The translations under genes were made by a program, and so were the position numbers. Below, one piece after another: positions 1 through 10,278 of a stretch of 64,000 nucleotides of DNA. A model generated the notes under the pieces. The model was not told the DNA's origin. It did not search any database and saw only the letters and a list, made by a program, of their open reading frames with translations. Source of the stretch: DATKWD01 sp963704815 (GTDB taxonomy: Bacteria > Actinomycetota > Acidimicrobiia > Acidimicrobiales > Salinilacustritrichaceae). Location of the stretch: assembly GCA_963704815.1 (NCBI GenBank), contig CAVPHU010000005.1, positions 564,724 to 628,723 of the forward strand, read 5' to 3'. Positions within the stretch are counted from its first letter, which is position 1; each line of letters starts with the position of its first letter.

Positions 1-810
1 ACGTCGAGAACTTCCCCGGCTTCCCCACCGGGATCATGGGTCCCGAGCTGATGGTGAGCTTCCGCGAGCAGGCCCTGCGGTTCGGCGCCGACATCCGCAC
101 CGAGAAGGTCACCAAGGTCGACTTCTCCTCCCGGCCGTTCAGCATGTGGGTCGGCGACCCCGACGCGGCCGACCCGACCTACCAGGCCCAGGCGGTCATC
201 GTCTCGACCGGCGCCCAGCGCGCTGATGCTCGACCTGCCCAACGAGAACGAACTGATCGGCCACGGAGTGTCGACGTGTGCCACCTGCGACGGATTCTTC
301 TTCCGTGACCAGCACATCGCCGTCGTCGGCGGCGGCGACTCGGCGATCGAGGAAGCGCTGTTCCTCACCAAGTTCGCCAGCAAGGTCACGCTGATCCACC
401 GTCGCGACGAACTCCGCGCCAGCAAGATCATGCAGGACCGGGCCTTCGCCAACGACAAGATCGAGTTCCTCTGGGACTCGACGGTCACCGCGGTCAACGG
501 CGACACCAAGCTCGAGGGCATCGACGTCGAGAACGTGAAAACCGGCGAGGCGTCGAAGCTCGGGGTCAGCGGGCTCTTCGTCGCCATCGGCCATCGCCCG
601 AACACCGATCTGTTCAAGGGCATCCTCGAGATGGAGGACACCGGCTACCTGGTGACCGGCAACTGGGGCGGCGAGTCGACCACCAACGTCGAGGGCGTGT
701 TCGCGTGCGGCGACGTACAGGACCACGTCTACCGTCAGGCCATCACGGCCGCAGGCTCCGGCTGCATGGCCGCCATCGACACCGAACGCTGGCTCGAAGG
801 CCAGCACTGA
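1..810 (+). CDS. trxB: Thioredoxin reductase, 5'-partial, with apparent frameshift
   Basis: NADPH-dependent flavoprotein that re-reduces thioredoxin in the cytoplasm. The window opens inside the FAD domain (VENFPGFPTGIMGPELM). The redox centre CATC lies in STCATCDGFFFRD, followed by the NADPH-binding GGGDSAIEEAL and the C-terminal FAD stretch GVFACGDV..YRQAITAAGSGCMAAIDTERW, all typical of actinobacterial TrxB. The frame breaks near 214-216: the first frame reads VIVSTGA, and the rest continues in another frame as ALMLDLPNENELIGHG. Removing one C from the CCC run restores STGASALMLDLPNEN. This is a conserved housekeeping gene, so a base-calling or assembly error is more likely than real loss. 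In many actinobacteria trxB and trxA are adjacent; here four genes lie between them. Confidence 0.93.
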
Positions 811-822
811 CCATCGACGAGT

Positions 823-848
823 CGTCTGTTTCCGTTCGGAAATAGACG
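823..848. promoter_or_regulatory. Inverted repeat, likely MarR-family operator
   Basis: CGTCTGTTTCC at 823-833 and GGAAATAGACG at 838-848 form an inverted repeat with 11-bp arms, one mismatch and a 4-bp spacer (GTTC). It ends 15 bp before the GTG start of the MarR-type regulator. MarR dimers bind palindromes of this size and usually autoregulate, so this is the natural operator candidate. The regulator assignment is inference from position. Confidence 0.6.
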
Positions 849-863
849 GCTACCATCGAGGCG

Positions 864-1301
864 GTGACGCAGCGGGGCGAGGACACCTGGGAGTCGGTGC
901 TGCGATTCCTGCGCCGGACCGAGCAGGTGATGGACGCCAACCTCCGCGACCGCATCGGCTCTGGGCTCGACGAGTACGACGTCCTGCATCAACTCGTGGT
1001 GGCCGAGGTTCCCCTCCGGATGGGCGACCTCGCCCAGCGGCTCCTGGTCGCCAACAGCTCGTGTCATCGGCTCGTGACCAGGCTCGCCGGCGCCGGGCTC
1101 GTCACCCGCGAACCCGGGACCCAGGACCGACGCGAAATCCATGTCCGGATCACCTCGGCCGGTCGGGCCCTGCACCGTCGCATGGCGGCCGTCCACACCC
1201 GCGACATCGAACGCGAGTTCACCGATCGCCTCACGAACGACGAGATCCGCACCGTCGGACGCATCTTCGATCACCTCGGGGCCGGCGCCGACCGCGCCTG
1301 A
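864..1301 (+). CDS. MarR-family transcriptional regulator
   Basis: A 145-residue winged-helix regulator starting at GTG. The central part (LRMGDLAQRLLVANSSCHRLVTRLAGAGLVTRE) is the MarR helix-turn-helix, followed by the wing with DRREIHVRITSAGRAL, where the D-x-R motif is a MarR hallmark. Such proteins repress neighbouring genes and respond to phenolic or oxidant ligands. A palindrome sits right upstream. The stop is 2 bp before the next gene, so the two are probably co-transcribed and the FAD oxidoreductase is the most likely target. The inducer cannot be told from sequence. Confidence 0.88.
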   Translation: MTQRGEDTWESVLRFLRRTEQVMDANLRDRIGSGLDEYDVLHQLVVAEVPLRMGDLAQRLLVANSSCHRLVTRLAGAGLVTREPGTQDRREIHVRITSAGRALHRRMAAVHTRDIEREFTDRLTNDEIRTVGRIFDHLGAGADRA

Positions 1302-1303
1302 TC

Positions 1304-2287
1304 ATGGAATCGCCCACGGTCGTCGTCGGTGCCGGACTCGCAGGCCTCAGCGCAGCTCGCTTCCTGGCCGAGGCCGGCCGCCCGGTCGTGGTCGTCGACA
1401 AGGGCCGCTCGGTCGGTGGCCGTCTCGCAACCCGCAGGATCGGCCAGGCCACCCTCGACCACGGGGCACAGTTCTTCACCGTTCGCACCGACGGATTCGC
1501 CGGCGTCCTCGAGGAAGCGCAGGAAGCCGGGGTCGCATACGAATGGTGTCGGGGGTTCTCGGCCGCCGGCGACGGGTACCCGCGCTACGCGGTCCACGGC
1601 GGCATGAACCAGCTGGCCAAGCACCTGGCGCGCGGCCTCGACGTGTCGCTCCGGACCGAGCTGACGTCGGCCTCGGCTCGCAGCGGTGGCTGGACACTCC
1701 GCCACGCCGACGGAACGATCGGAGCCCGGGCGCTCGTGCTCACCGCACCGATGCCCCAGAGCCTCGCACTCCTCGATGCGGGCGGTGCGGCGCTCGATCC
1801 GGAGATCCGGGGCCGGATGGACCGGATCGACTACCACCCGACGCTGGCGCTGCTGGTTGCGCTCGACGCACCCCCGTCGGTGCCGGCGCCGGGGGGCGTG
1901 CAACTCGACGAGGGTCCGTTCGGGTTCGTGGCCGACAACCAGGCCAAGGGCATCTCGAGCTCACCCTCGGTGACCCTGCACGCGTCCCACGAACTGAGTC
2001 GGCGGCGCTGGGACGACGATCCCGAGGCGGTCCTGGACGACCTCATCCACCTGGCCCGCCCGTGGCTGGGCGAAGCCGGGATCGTGGAAGCCCAGCTCAA
2101 ACGGTGGCGCTACGCCCAGCCCGTGGCACCGATCGCCCACGAGATCGATGCGACCACCATCGACGGCGCCCCGCTGGTCTTCGCGGGCGACGCCTTCGCC
2201 GGAGCGAAGGTCGAAGGCGCATTCCGTTCGGGGCGAGCAGCAGGGAGCCACCTCAGCGAGGTCCTGCGCCCGACCTCCAAGGCCTGA
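1304..2287 (+). CDS. Renalase-like FAD-dependent oxidoreductase
   Basis: A 327-residue flavoprotein. Residues 4-37 form an N-terminal dinucleotide-binding fold (VVVGAGLAGLSAARFLAEAG, then an acidic residue at the end of the second strand). GRSVGGRLATRR and DHGAQFFTVR follow, which are typical of the renalase/amine-oxidase-like family, and the C-terminal FAD contact is FAGDAFAGAKVEGAFRSG. The substrate is unknown; bacterial renalase relatives oxidise aberrant dihydronicotinamide isomers, but that role is only a family possibility. The ATG at 1304 follows the marR stop by 2 bp. The gene ends exactly where the convergent lon gene ends, leaving no terminator space. Confidence 0.85.
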   Translation: MESPTVVVGAGLAGLSAARFLAEAGRPVVVVDKGRSVGGRLATRRIGQATLDHGAQFFTVRTDGFAGVLEEAQEAGVAYEWCRGFSAAGDGYPRYAVHGGMNQLAKHLARGLDVSLRTELTSASARSGGWTLRHADGTIGARALVLTAPMPQSLALLDAGGAALDPEIRGRMDRIDYHPTLALLVALDAPPSVPAPGGVQLDEGPFGFVADNQAKGISSSPSVTLHASHELSRRRWDDDPEAVLDDLIHLARPWLGEAGIVEAQLKRWRYAQPVAPIAHEIDATTIDGAPLVFAGDAFAGAKVEGAFRSGRAAGSHLSEVLRPTSKA

Positions 2288-4627
<2,340 letters not shown>

Positions 4628-4651
4628 AGAGCACCTCGCTCTCGAAGGGGT

Positions 4652-4665
4652 GTAATCTGAATTAC
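4652..4665. promoter_or_regulatory. GTAAT/ATTAC inverted repeat upstream of lon
   Basis: GTAAT (4652-4656), CTGA spacer, ATTAC (4661-4665): a perfect 5-bp-arm inverted repeat 25-38 bp before the lon start, inside the divergent lon-trxA spacer. The same half-site occurs three times at 22730-22749. It could be an operator or a promoter element. The regulator is unknown. Confidence 0.35.
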
Positions 4666-4818
4666 GACCTTACCCCGGTGCGGGGATTTCCGGCAGACCG
4701 AGCAGCTCGAACAGGTGTTCGTCATCGAACGGGAATGAAGTTCGGTCCCCTACGGTTCTCTGGTGCACGGCCCTCGTCGGGCCTCCCATCCACCCACCGC
4801 ACTGAGGAGCGAGCCCCC

Positions 4819-5145
4819 ATGGCCGCAGGTATCACGGATCTGACCGACACCACCTTCGACGAGACGATCGGCTCGGCGACCGAAGCCGTCGTCGTGGACT
4901 TCTGGGCCGAGTGGTGCGGTCCGTGCAAGATGGTCGCCCCGGTCCTCGAAGAGATCGCGGGCGAGCACGAGGGCAAGCTCAGGGTCACCAAGCTGAACGT
5001 CGACGAGAACCCCGACATCGCCCGCCGCTTCGATGTGATGAGCATCCCGACGATGATCGTGTTCAAGGACGGCGAACCGGCCAAGCGCATCGTCGGCGCC
5101 AAGGGCAAGGGTGCCCTGCTCGAGGACTTCAGCGAATTCCTCTGA
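4819..5145 (+). CDS. trxA: Thioredoxin
   Basis: A 108-residue cytoplasmic dithiol reductant. The active site is WCGPC with Cys at 33 and 36, in VVVDFWAEWCGPCKMVAPVLEEIA. The cis-Pro loop SIPTMIVFKDGE and the glycine near the C terminus are present, and the length is standard. The ATG at 4819 is preceded by a GAGGAG-type ribosome site at 4804-4809. It is the partner of trxB, but separated from it by marR, the FAD oxidoreductase and lon. It is divergent from lon and followed by a short spacer carrying a DnaA box before convergent parB. Confidence 0.97.
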   Translation: MAAGITDLTDTTFDETIGSATEAVVVDFWAEWCGPCKMVAPVLEEIAGEHEGKLRVTKLNVDENPDIARRFDVMSIPTMIVFKDGEPAKRIVGAKGKGALLEDFSEFL

Positions 5146-5186
5146 AGCGGGCACGCTCACCTCTACCCACAGGCTGTGCGTAAGGC

Positions 5187-5195
5187 TGTGGACAA
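5187..5195 (-). promoter_or_regulatory. DnaA box, trxA-parB spacer
   Basis: TGTGGACAA is the complement of TTGTCCACA, the actinobacterial form of the DnaA 9-mer, in the 149-bp spacer between trxA and the end of parB. The nearby TACCCACAG and CTGTGCG are weaker look-alikes. It may titrate DnaA or be a remnant of an extended origin. Confidence 0.55.
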
Positions 5196-5294
5196 TCAAC
5201 AACCTCTGGTCGAGTCGCCCTCGATCAGGGGTTGTTGCGGTTTTTGGCCGGCACGACGGGAAGCGGCGAACCTTGGCCCTCTCGGCGCCGCTCC

Positions 5295-6185
5295 CTAGCC
5301 CACGATCGTTCGGTAGATTCGCTCGAGGTCGGCCAGGTCGGCGAAGTCGATGACCACCTTGCCGGTCCCTTTGCCGCCCCGCACCGACACGCGGGTGTCG
5401 AGGTGGTCGGCCAGCAGGTGCTCGAGCTCGAGGAGCCCGGGTTCGGCCAGCGGGGCCGGTCTCGCTGGCGGAGCGGGCGGGGTCACCGGATCGGATTCGG
5501 GCTCGGACACCTCATCGGCATGTTCGTGGGCCCGGACCTCGCCCTCGGCCTCGCGCACCGACAGGCCGTCGGCTAGGATCCGTTCGGCCAGCCGCTCCTG
5601 GAACATGCGGTCCGGTGAACCGAGCAAGGCCCGCGCATGGCCGGCCGAGAGGCGGTTGTCGGCCACCATCGCCTGAATCTTGGGCGGCAGCTGGAACAGC
5701 CGGAGTGTGTTGGCCACCGCCGACCGGCTCTTGCCGACCCGCTTGGCGACGTCCTCCTGGGTCAGCTCGAAGTCCTCGACGAGCTGCTGGTAGGCCGCCG
5801 CTTCCTCGAGGGCGTTGAGATCCTCACGATGGAGGTTCTCGACCAGCGCCTGTTCGAGGCTGCCGAGATCCTCGGTCTCGCGCACCACCACGGGAACGGT
5901 TTGCAGTCCCGCCCGCTTGGCCGCTCGCCACCGACGCTCGCCTGCGATGAGCTCGTACTCCCCCGCATCAACGGCCCGCACCAGCACGGGCTGCAACACG
6001 CCGAGCTCCCGGATCGACGCCGTGAGGCCGGCCAGGGACTCCTCGTCGAAGTGTCCGCGCGGCTGGTGGCGATTCGGCTTGATCGCCGACACGGCCACCT
6101 CGGTGAGCGACGATCCTGCCCCGCCGGTGACATCGGTCGGGATCAGTGCGCCCAAGCCCTTGCCCAGACCACTCTTGCGTGTCAT
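5295..6185 (-). CDS. parB: Chromosome partitioning protein ParB
   Basis: A 296-residue CTP-dependent DNA clamp that loads at parS and spreads to organise the origin. The N-terminal CTPase region has GERRWRAAK at 82-90 and ENLHRED at 116-122. The central helix-turn-helix is LTQEDVAKRVGKSRSAVANTLRLFQLP. A proline/acid-rich linker leads to the C-terminal dimerisation domain ending in DLERIYRTIVG. It opens with the typical KSGLGKGLGALIP, and length and order match the family. The gene lies 22 bp downstream of parA in one leftward operon. Two parS sites lie just upstream of parA, so ParB probably binds its own operon's promoter region. Confidence 0.97.
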   Translation of the reverse strand: MTRKSGLGKGLGALIPTDVTGGAGSSLTEVAVSAIKPNRHQPRGHFDEESLAGLTASIRELGVLQPVLVRAVDAGEYELIAGERRWRAAKRAGLQTVPVVVRETEDLGSLEQALVENLHREDLNALEEAAAYQQLVEDFELTQEDVAKRVGKSRSAVANTLRLFQLPPKIQAMVADNRLSAGHARALLGSPDRMFQERLAERILADGLSVREAEGEVRAHEHADEVSEPESDPVTPPAPPARPAPLAEPGLLELEHLLADHLDTRVSVRGGKGTGKVVIDFADLADLERIYRTIVG

Positions 6186-6207
6186 CAGATCTCCCTTTTC
6201 TCCATGC

Positions 6208-7359
6208 TCACGACGGAGCCGGCCCGCCGGCGATCTCGCGGGCGAGTTCGCTGTAGGCGATCGCGCCGCGGCTCGACGGATCGAAGGACAGAATGGGTTG
6301 CCCGTACGACGGTGCCTCCGAGAGGCGGACCGTTCGCGGAATCACCATCCGAGCCACCTTGTCGCCGAAGTGGTCGCGGACTTCGCCCGCCACCTGGTCG
6401 GAGAGCTTGGTGCGGGCGTCGTACATCACGAGCACCACGATCGACAGCTCGAGCTCGGGGTTCAGATTGCGACTGACCAGTTCGACGTTGCGCAGGAGTT
6501 GCCCGAGCCCTTCGAGGGCGTAGTACTCGCACTGGATGGGCACCAGGACCTCGTTGGCGGCAGCCAACCCATTGACCGTCAACAGCCCGAGTGACGGCGG
6601 GCAGTCGATGAGGACGTAGTCGTAGTCATCGATGATCTCGTCGAGGGCTCGCTTGAGCCGGTGTTCGCGACTGAACGCCGGCACCAACTCGATCTCGGCG
6701 CCGGCCAGGTCGAGGCTCGATGGTGCCACGAACAGATTCCGGACCGAGGTCGGCTCGAGGGTGTCTTCCAGCGGGACGTCGTGCAACATGACGTCGTACA
6801 TCGAGGCGTCGAGATCGCGGATGTTGATCCCGAGACCGGTGCTGGAGTTGCCCTGGGGATCGAGGTCGACCACCAGGACTCGGTAGCCGATGTCCGCCAA
6901 ACAGGCACCCAGGTTGACCGTGGTGGTGGTCTTGCCGACCCCACCCTTCTGATTGGCCACGGCGATGATCCGGGGCAGGTCTCGGACCAGCGGATCGACC
7001 GCGCGGGTCACCCGCGCCGGGCCCGGCTGCTCGTCGCCATCGGTGGTGTCGTCGGCCGGCGCCGCCTCGTCCACAGCGTCGGTCGAGGGATCCCCCTCGT
7101 CGGTCGGATCGGGCGCGGGTGCTCGGTCGACCTCGGGTCGCGTCTCCTCGGGTGGCGTCTCCTCGGGAGCGGTTGGTGGCGAGGCGTCATCGGTGGATGG
7201 CTCGGCCGTGCCAGCTGCTTCGTCGCGAGCCTGACGGAGACGGTCGAAGATGGCCTGACCGCGGGCCGCAAGGTCGTCATCGGTCGGCACCGGCACATCC
7301 TCGCCGTCCCAGCGCCTCCGATCAAGCACCCTCGCCAGGTTTCCGCCCGGTCGCGCCAA
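6208..7359 (-). CDS. parA: Chromosome partitioning ATPase ParA (Soj)
   Basis: A deviant-Walker ATPase that moves ParB-parS complexes over the nucleoid. The core starts near residue 130 with IIAVANQKGGVGKTTTTVNL (Walker A 138-145), then DLDPQGNSSTGLG and YVLIDCPPSLGLL. About 125 residues of low-complexity Pro/Asp/Glu-rich sequence precede the core, much longer than the usual ParA N terminus. The annotated start is TTG (complement of 7357-7359), 9 bp from the nearer parS, with no clear ribosome site, so a start further in is possible. It is followed by parB. parS boxes overlap the probable promoter. Confidence 0.94.
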   Translation of the reverse strand: MARPGGNLARVLDRRRWDGEDVPVPTDDDLAARGQAIFDRLRQARDEAAGTAEPSTDDASPPTAPEETPPEETRPEVDRAPAPDPTDEGDPSTDAVDEAAPADDTTDGDEQPGPARVTRAVDPLVRDLPRIIAVANQKGGVGKTTTTVNLGACLADIGYRVLVVDLDPQGNSSTGLGINIRDLDASMYDVMLHDVPLEDTLEPTSVRNLFVAPSSLDLAGAEIELVPAFSREHRLKRALDEIIDDYDYVLIDCPPSLGLLTVNGLAAANEVLVPIQCEYYALEGLGQLLRNVELVSRNLNPELELSIVVLVMYDARTKLSDQVAGEVRDHFGDKVARMVIPRTVRLSEAPSYGQPILSFDPSSRGAIAYSELAREIAGGPAPS

Positions 7360-7368
7360 CCCGGTTGC

Positions 7369-7384
7369 TGTTTCACGTGAAACA
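7369..7384. promoter_or_regulatory. parS site (perfect)
   Basis: TGTTTCACGTGAAACA, a perfect 16-bp palindrome identical to the bacterial parS consensus. It lies 9 bp upstream of the parA start in the parA-rsmG spacer and is the loading site for ParB. Confidence 0.97.
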
Positions 7385-7416
7385 CGTCGGTCAGGGCCGG
7401 CGCACGCTCGCCCAGG

Positions 7417-7432
7417 CGTTCCACGTGAAACA
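7417..7432. promoter_or_regulatory. parS site (two mismatches)
   Basis: CGTTCCACGTGAAACA matches the parS consensus at 14 of 16 positions and keeps the core CCACGTGAAAC. It lies 32 bp from the perfect site, so ParB probably loads at a paired site. Confidence 0.88.
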
Positions 7433-7481
7433 CCGGTGAGGACCCATCCACCGATGGCCTGGGCGGCCCCGGGGGAGACGA

Positions 7482-8090
7482 TCAGAACCGGGGCCGCTTG
7501 GCCGGGAGGCCGACCTTGCGTGGCACGTCCTCGGGGCAGACGCCCACCAACTCGAGGGTCACCATGCCGGGCGGACCCACCATGCGCTCCGCAGGACCGA
7601 ATCCGAGCACGGCCACCTCCTCAGCAGGCCAGCGGTCCGTCGCCGAGCCGGCGGGAGGTTCACTCACGATGAGGCGACCACCAGGAACCAGCAGGGGAGC
7701 CCCACATTCGGCCACGACCGCCGGCGGCCCGAACGACCGCGCGGTCACGACATCGAACGTGCCCCGATGGGCACCTCGCCCCACGGCCTCCGCCCGCTCC
7801 TCCAGGACGGTTCCCTCCACCTCCAGGTCGGCCAGCGCCTGGGTGAGGAATCGAACACGAGTCCGTCTGCTCTCGACGAAGGTCCAGTGCATCGCTGGGC
7901 GAGCCACCGCCAGCACCAGGCCAGGAAGGCCACCGCCGGTCCCCAGGTCCGCACCCCGGACGGCCCCGGGCGGCACCAGACCGAGGAACGCCTCGGCGTG
8001 CTCGCGGTGCGACGCGACAGAACCGGGGCCGATGAGACCCCGGTTCTGTGCGTCGCGCAGGACCGCGTCCAACCGTTCGGTCGCGGTCAT
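7482..8090 (-). CDS. rsmG: 16S rRNA (guanine-527-N7)-methyltransferase RsmG
   Basis: A 202-residue SAM-dependent enzyme methylating G527 of 16S rRNA. The SAM motif GADLGTGGGLPGLVLAVARP is the GidB/RsmG signature, followed by FVESRRTRVRFLTQALADL and DVVTARSFGPPAVVAECGAPLLVPGGRLIVSEPP. Length is normal. It is the last gene of the leftward rpmH-rnpA-yidD-yidC-jag-rsmG run, 10 bp after jag. Loss of rsmG gives low-level streptomycin resistance in several bacteria (family knowledge). Confidence 0.95.
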   Translation of the reverse strand: MTATERLDAVLRDAQNRGLIGPGSVASHREHAEAFLGLVPPGAVRGADLGTGGGLPGLVLAVARPAMHWTFVESRRTRVRFLTQALADLEVEGTVLEERAEAVGRGAHRGTFDVVTARSFGPPAVVAECGAPLLVPGGRLIVSEPPAGSATDRWPAEEVAVLGFGPAERMVGPPGMVTLELVGVCPEDVPRKVGLPAKRPRF

Positions 8091-8100
8091 GTCGGGCGGC

Positions 8101-9066
8101 TCAGCTCGCCGGTTCGATCACGACCCGGCGGCGCGGGTCCTCGCCCTCGGAGATGGTCGACACCCCGTCGATGTCGTTGCAGGTGTCGTGCACGACCTTG
8201 CGGTCGGCCGCGGCCATCGGCTCGAGCGCCTTGGCCGTGTCGCTCTCGATCACCTCGGCGGCGATCTTCTGGGTGAACTCAGCGAGCGCGTTGCGGCGCT
8301 TCTCGCGGTACTGCGCGATGTCGAGGTGGACCCGGCCCGCGGCCCGACCCGACAGCGTCTGCGCGCTCGCCGCACGGGAGAGCTCGCCGATGGCCTGCAA
8401 CGTCTGCCCACGCGGCCCGATCAGGAGACCCAGATCACTTCCGTCGACCACGACCTCGGTGTTCTCGTCGTCGATGGGTCGGATGTCGACGTCGCCGTCG
8501 AAGTCGAACGCATCGAGCAGCCCACGGAGAAAGTCCGCCGTGGCTTCGGCCTGTTCGGAAAGGGTGATGTCGGACACAGTGGCCCCCTTGTCGGTGGTCG
8601 AGGCCTTCGCCTCGACGGTGGATGGATCATGGTCCCTCGGCATGGTCGCCTCGGTCGATTCGTCGGTCGTTGCGGGGGCGCTGGCCGCCGCCCGGGTCTT
8701 CTTGGCCGGTCGAGAGGAGGTGGCCTTGGCGCCGGTTCCCTCGGCGGCCGCATCGGTCTTGGCCGACGGAGCGCCGATCTCGCCGGCCTTGGCCTTGTGC
8801 TTCGCCGTGCTCTTGCCCTTTCGGGAGCCACGGCCCGAGGACCGCTTGGACTTCCCTCGGCGCTCGCGGCGTTCGATCTTGGGCCGCGGGGTCCGAGGCA
8901 CCACTCTGGCTCGGACCCGGGCTTCACCCCGCATACGGCCGAACAAGCCGGGCTCCGGGGTCTCGAGGACCTCGAACTCGGCTTCGGCGTCGTCGATCCC
9001 CAACTCGTCCAGTGCCCGTTCCTTGGCCTCGGGCACGGTCGAGGCAGTGGTGACGACCCATTCCAT
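8101..9066 (-). CDS. jag: RNA-binding protein Jag/KhpB (SpoIIIJ-associated)
   Basis: A 321-residue cytoplasmic RNA-binding protein encoded next to yidC in many bacteria. Domains: Jag-N (1-50, AKERALDELGIDDAEAEFEVLE), a long Lys/Ala/Thr-rich disordered linker (about 55-170), a KH domain with the variant GxxG loop in LLIGPRGQTLQAIGELSR, and C-terminal R3H (about 262-321, REKRRNALAEFTQKIAAEV). The linker is longer than in many homologues. Its ATG overlaps the yidC stop by one base (TGATG), implying translational coupling. Confidence 0.94.
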   Translation of the reverse strand: MEWVVTTASTVPEAKERALDELGIDDAEAEFEVLETPEPGLFGRMRGEARVRARVVPRTPRPKIERRERRGKSKRSSGRGSRKGKSTAKHKAKAGEIGAPSAKTDAAAEGTGAKATSSRPAKKTRAAASAPATTDESTEATMPRDHDPSTVEAKASTTDKGATVSDITLSEQAEATADFLRGLLDAFDFDGDVDIRPIDDENTEVVVDGSDLGLLIGPRGQTLQAIGELSRAASAQTLSGRAAGRVHLDIAQYREKRRNALAEFTQKIAAEVIESDTAKALEPMAAADRKVVHDTCNDIDGVSTISEGEDPRRRVVIEPAS

Positions 9067-10025
9067 CAGCGGCGCTTCTTCTTCTTCTTGGAACGGTTCG
9101 CGGCCTTGGCCTTCTTCGCCGCCAACTCGCGAGCCTCCTCGCGGCTCGGCGTCGGTCGCCCCTTCGCCGGCGTGTAGTTCTTGGCGTCGGGGTCGGTCGA
9201 CTGCGTCTCCTGCTTGGAGTCCTGCTTGGCCTTGCGCGCCTCGGCGGCCGCCTCTTGCGCCTTGCGTCCGGCCGAGTCCTCGGCACCGTAGAGCGACTTG
9301 GTGATGTACGCCTGCTGGCCCACCCGGTAGAGGTTCGACGTCACGAAGTAGACGACCAGTGCCGCCGGGAACGACCAGGCGAACACGACCGTGATCAACG
9401 GGAGGAACTTCATGACCGCCGCACCCGGAGCCTGGGCGGCGTTCGGGTTCCGGCTGCGGATCTGGTACTGCTGGTAGAACGACGTCACGGCGACGATGGC
9501 GATCAGCAGCAGGTAGGGCAGGAAGGTCGTGACCCCTTCGCCCAGGACCGACGATGCGCTCCGCGACAGGTCGATGCCGAAGCTCGTCATCGTGTCGGAG
9601 CCCGCCAGATTCCGGTACATCTCCGAGTCGAGCGGCAGGTGATCGGGATCGAAGGTGACGCCGTCCGGGGCCGTCCGAGTCAACCCCTGCACGAGACGGA
9701 ACAGCACGAGGAAGATCGGGGCCTGGATCAGCAGGGGGAGACAGCCACCGAGCGGGTTGATGCCGTTCTCCTGGTAGAACTTCATCAACTCCTGATTCAT
9801 CACCTCGCGGTCGTCTTTGTACTTCGTCTGGATCCGCTTCATCTCGGGCTGCAGGGCCTGCATCTGCAGCATGGACTTCGTGCCCTTGAGGGTGACCGGC
9901 GTGGTCACCAGCATCACCACCAGGGTGAGCATCGCGATGGCGATGGCGTAGTTCGGAATCAGCTGGTAGAAGAACGCGAGCACCCAGCCCATCGCGTCGA
10001 AAAAGCCGTTGATGATGTCACCCAT
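9066..10025 (-). CDS. yidC: Membrane protein insertase YidC
   Basis: A 319-residue polytopic insertase for inner-membrane proteins, working alone or with Sec. The start MGDIINGFFDAMGWVLAFFYQLIPNY begins the first membrane helix. The charged loop after TTPVTLKGTKSMLQMQALQPEMKRIQTKYKDD is the YidC/Oxa1 signature, NGINPLGGCLPLLIQAPIFLVLFRLVQG is the conserved core helix, and the C-terminal tail is very Lys/Arg-rich (KKKKKRR), suited to ribosome contact. I chose ATG at 10025 because upstream codons overlap yidD and show no family similarity. It overlaps yidD by 8 bases and jag by 1. Confidence 0.96.
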   Translation of the reverse strand: MGDIINGFFDAMGWVLAFFYQLIPNYAIAIAMLTLVVMLVTTPVTLKGTKSMLQMQALQPEMKRIQTKYKDDREVMNQELMKFYQENGINPLGGCLPLLIQAPIFLVLFRLVQGLTRTAPDGVTFDPDHLPLDSEMYRNLAGSDTMTSFGIDLSRSASSVLGEGVTTFLPYLLLIAIVAVTSFYQQYQIRSRNPNAAQAPGAAVMKFLPLITVVFAWSFPAALVVYFVTSNLYRVGQQAYITKSLYGAEDSAGRKAQEAAAEARKAKQDSKQETQSTDPDAKNYTPAKGRPTPSREEARELAAKKAKAANRSKKKKKRR

Positions 10026-10278
10026 GTGCGTCCACCTCTGGACCGGTGCGAATGCGGGCCGGCGGAACCGGGTCCCAGCCGTGGCCACCCCAGGGATGAC
10101 AGCGGCCGATCCGTCGCATGGCGAGCCAACTGCCCCGCAGTGCGCCGTGGCCATCGATGGCTTCTCGTGCGTACTGCGAGCAGGTGGGGGAGTAGCGGCA
10201 CGGTGAAGGTCGGCTCGAGAACACCCATTGGTAGGCCCGCAACAGCGCGTCGATCGCGCGGACCCCGGGCCGCCTCAT
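10018..10278 (-). CDS. yidD: Membrane protein insertion efficiency factor YidD
   Basis: An 86-residue YidD/DUF37 protein thought to help YidC. The family core is visible: RAYQWVFSSRPSPCRYSPTCSQYAREAIDGHG, with the conserved cysteines, followed by RIGRCHPWGGHGWDPVP. The start MRRPGVRAIDALL at 10278 overlaps the end of rnpA by 4 bases, and the gene overlaps the yidC start by 8. It is part of the rpmH-rnpA-yidD-yidC operon. Confidence 0.95.
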   Translation of the reverse strand: MRRPGVRAIDALLRAYQWVFSSRPSPCRYSPTCSQYAREAIDGHGALRGSWLAMRRIGRCHPWGGHGWDPVPPARIRTGPEVDAHG

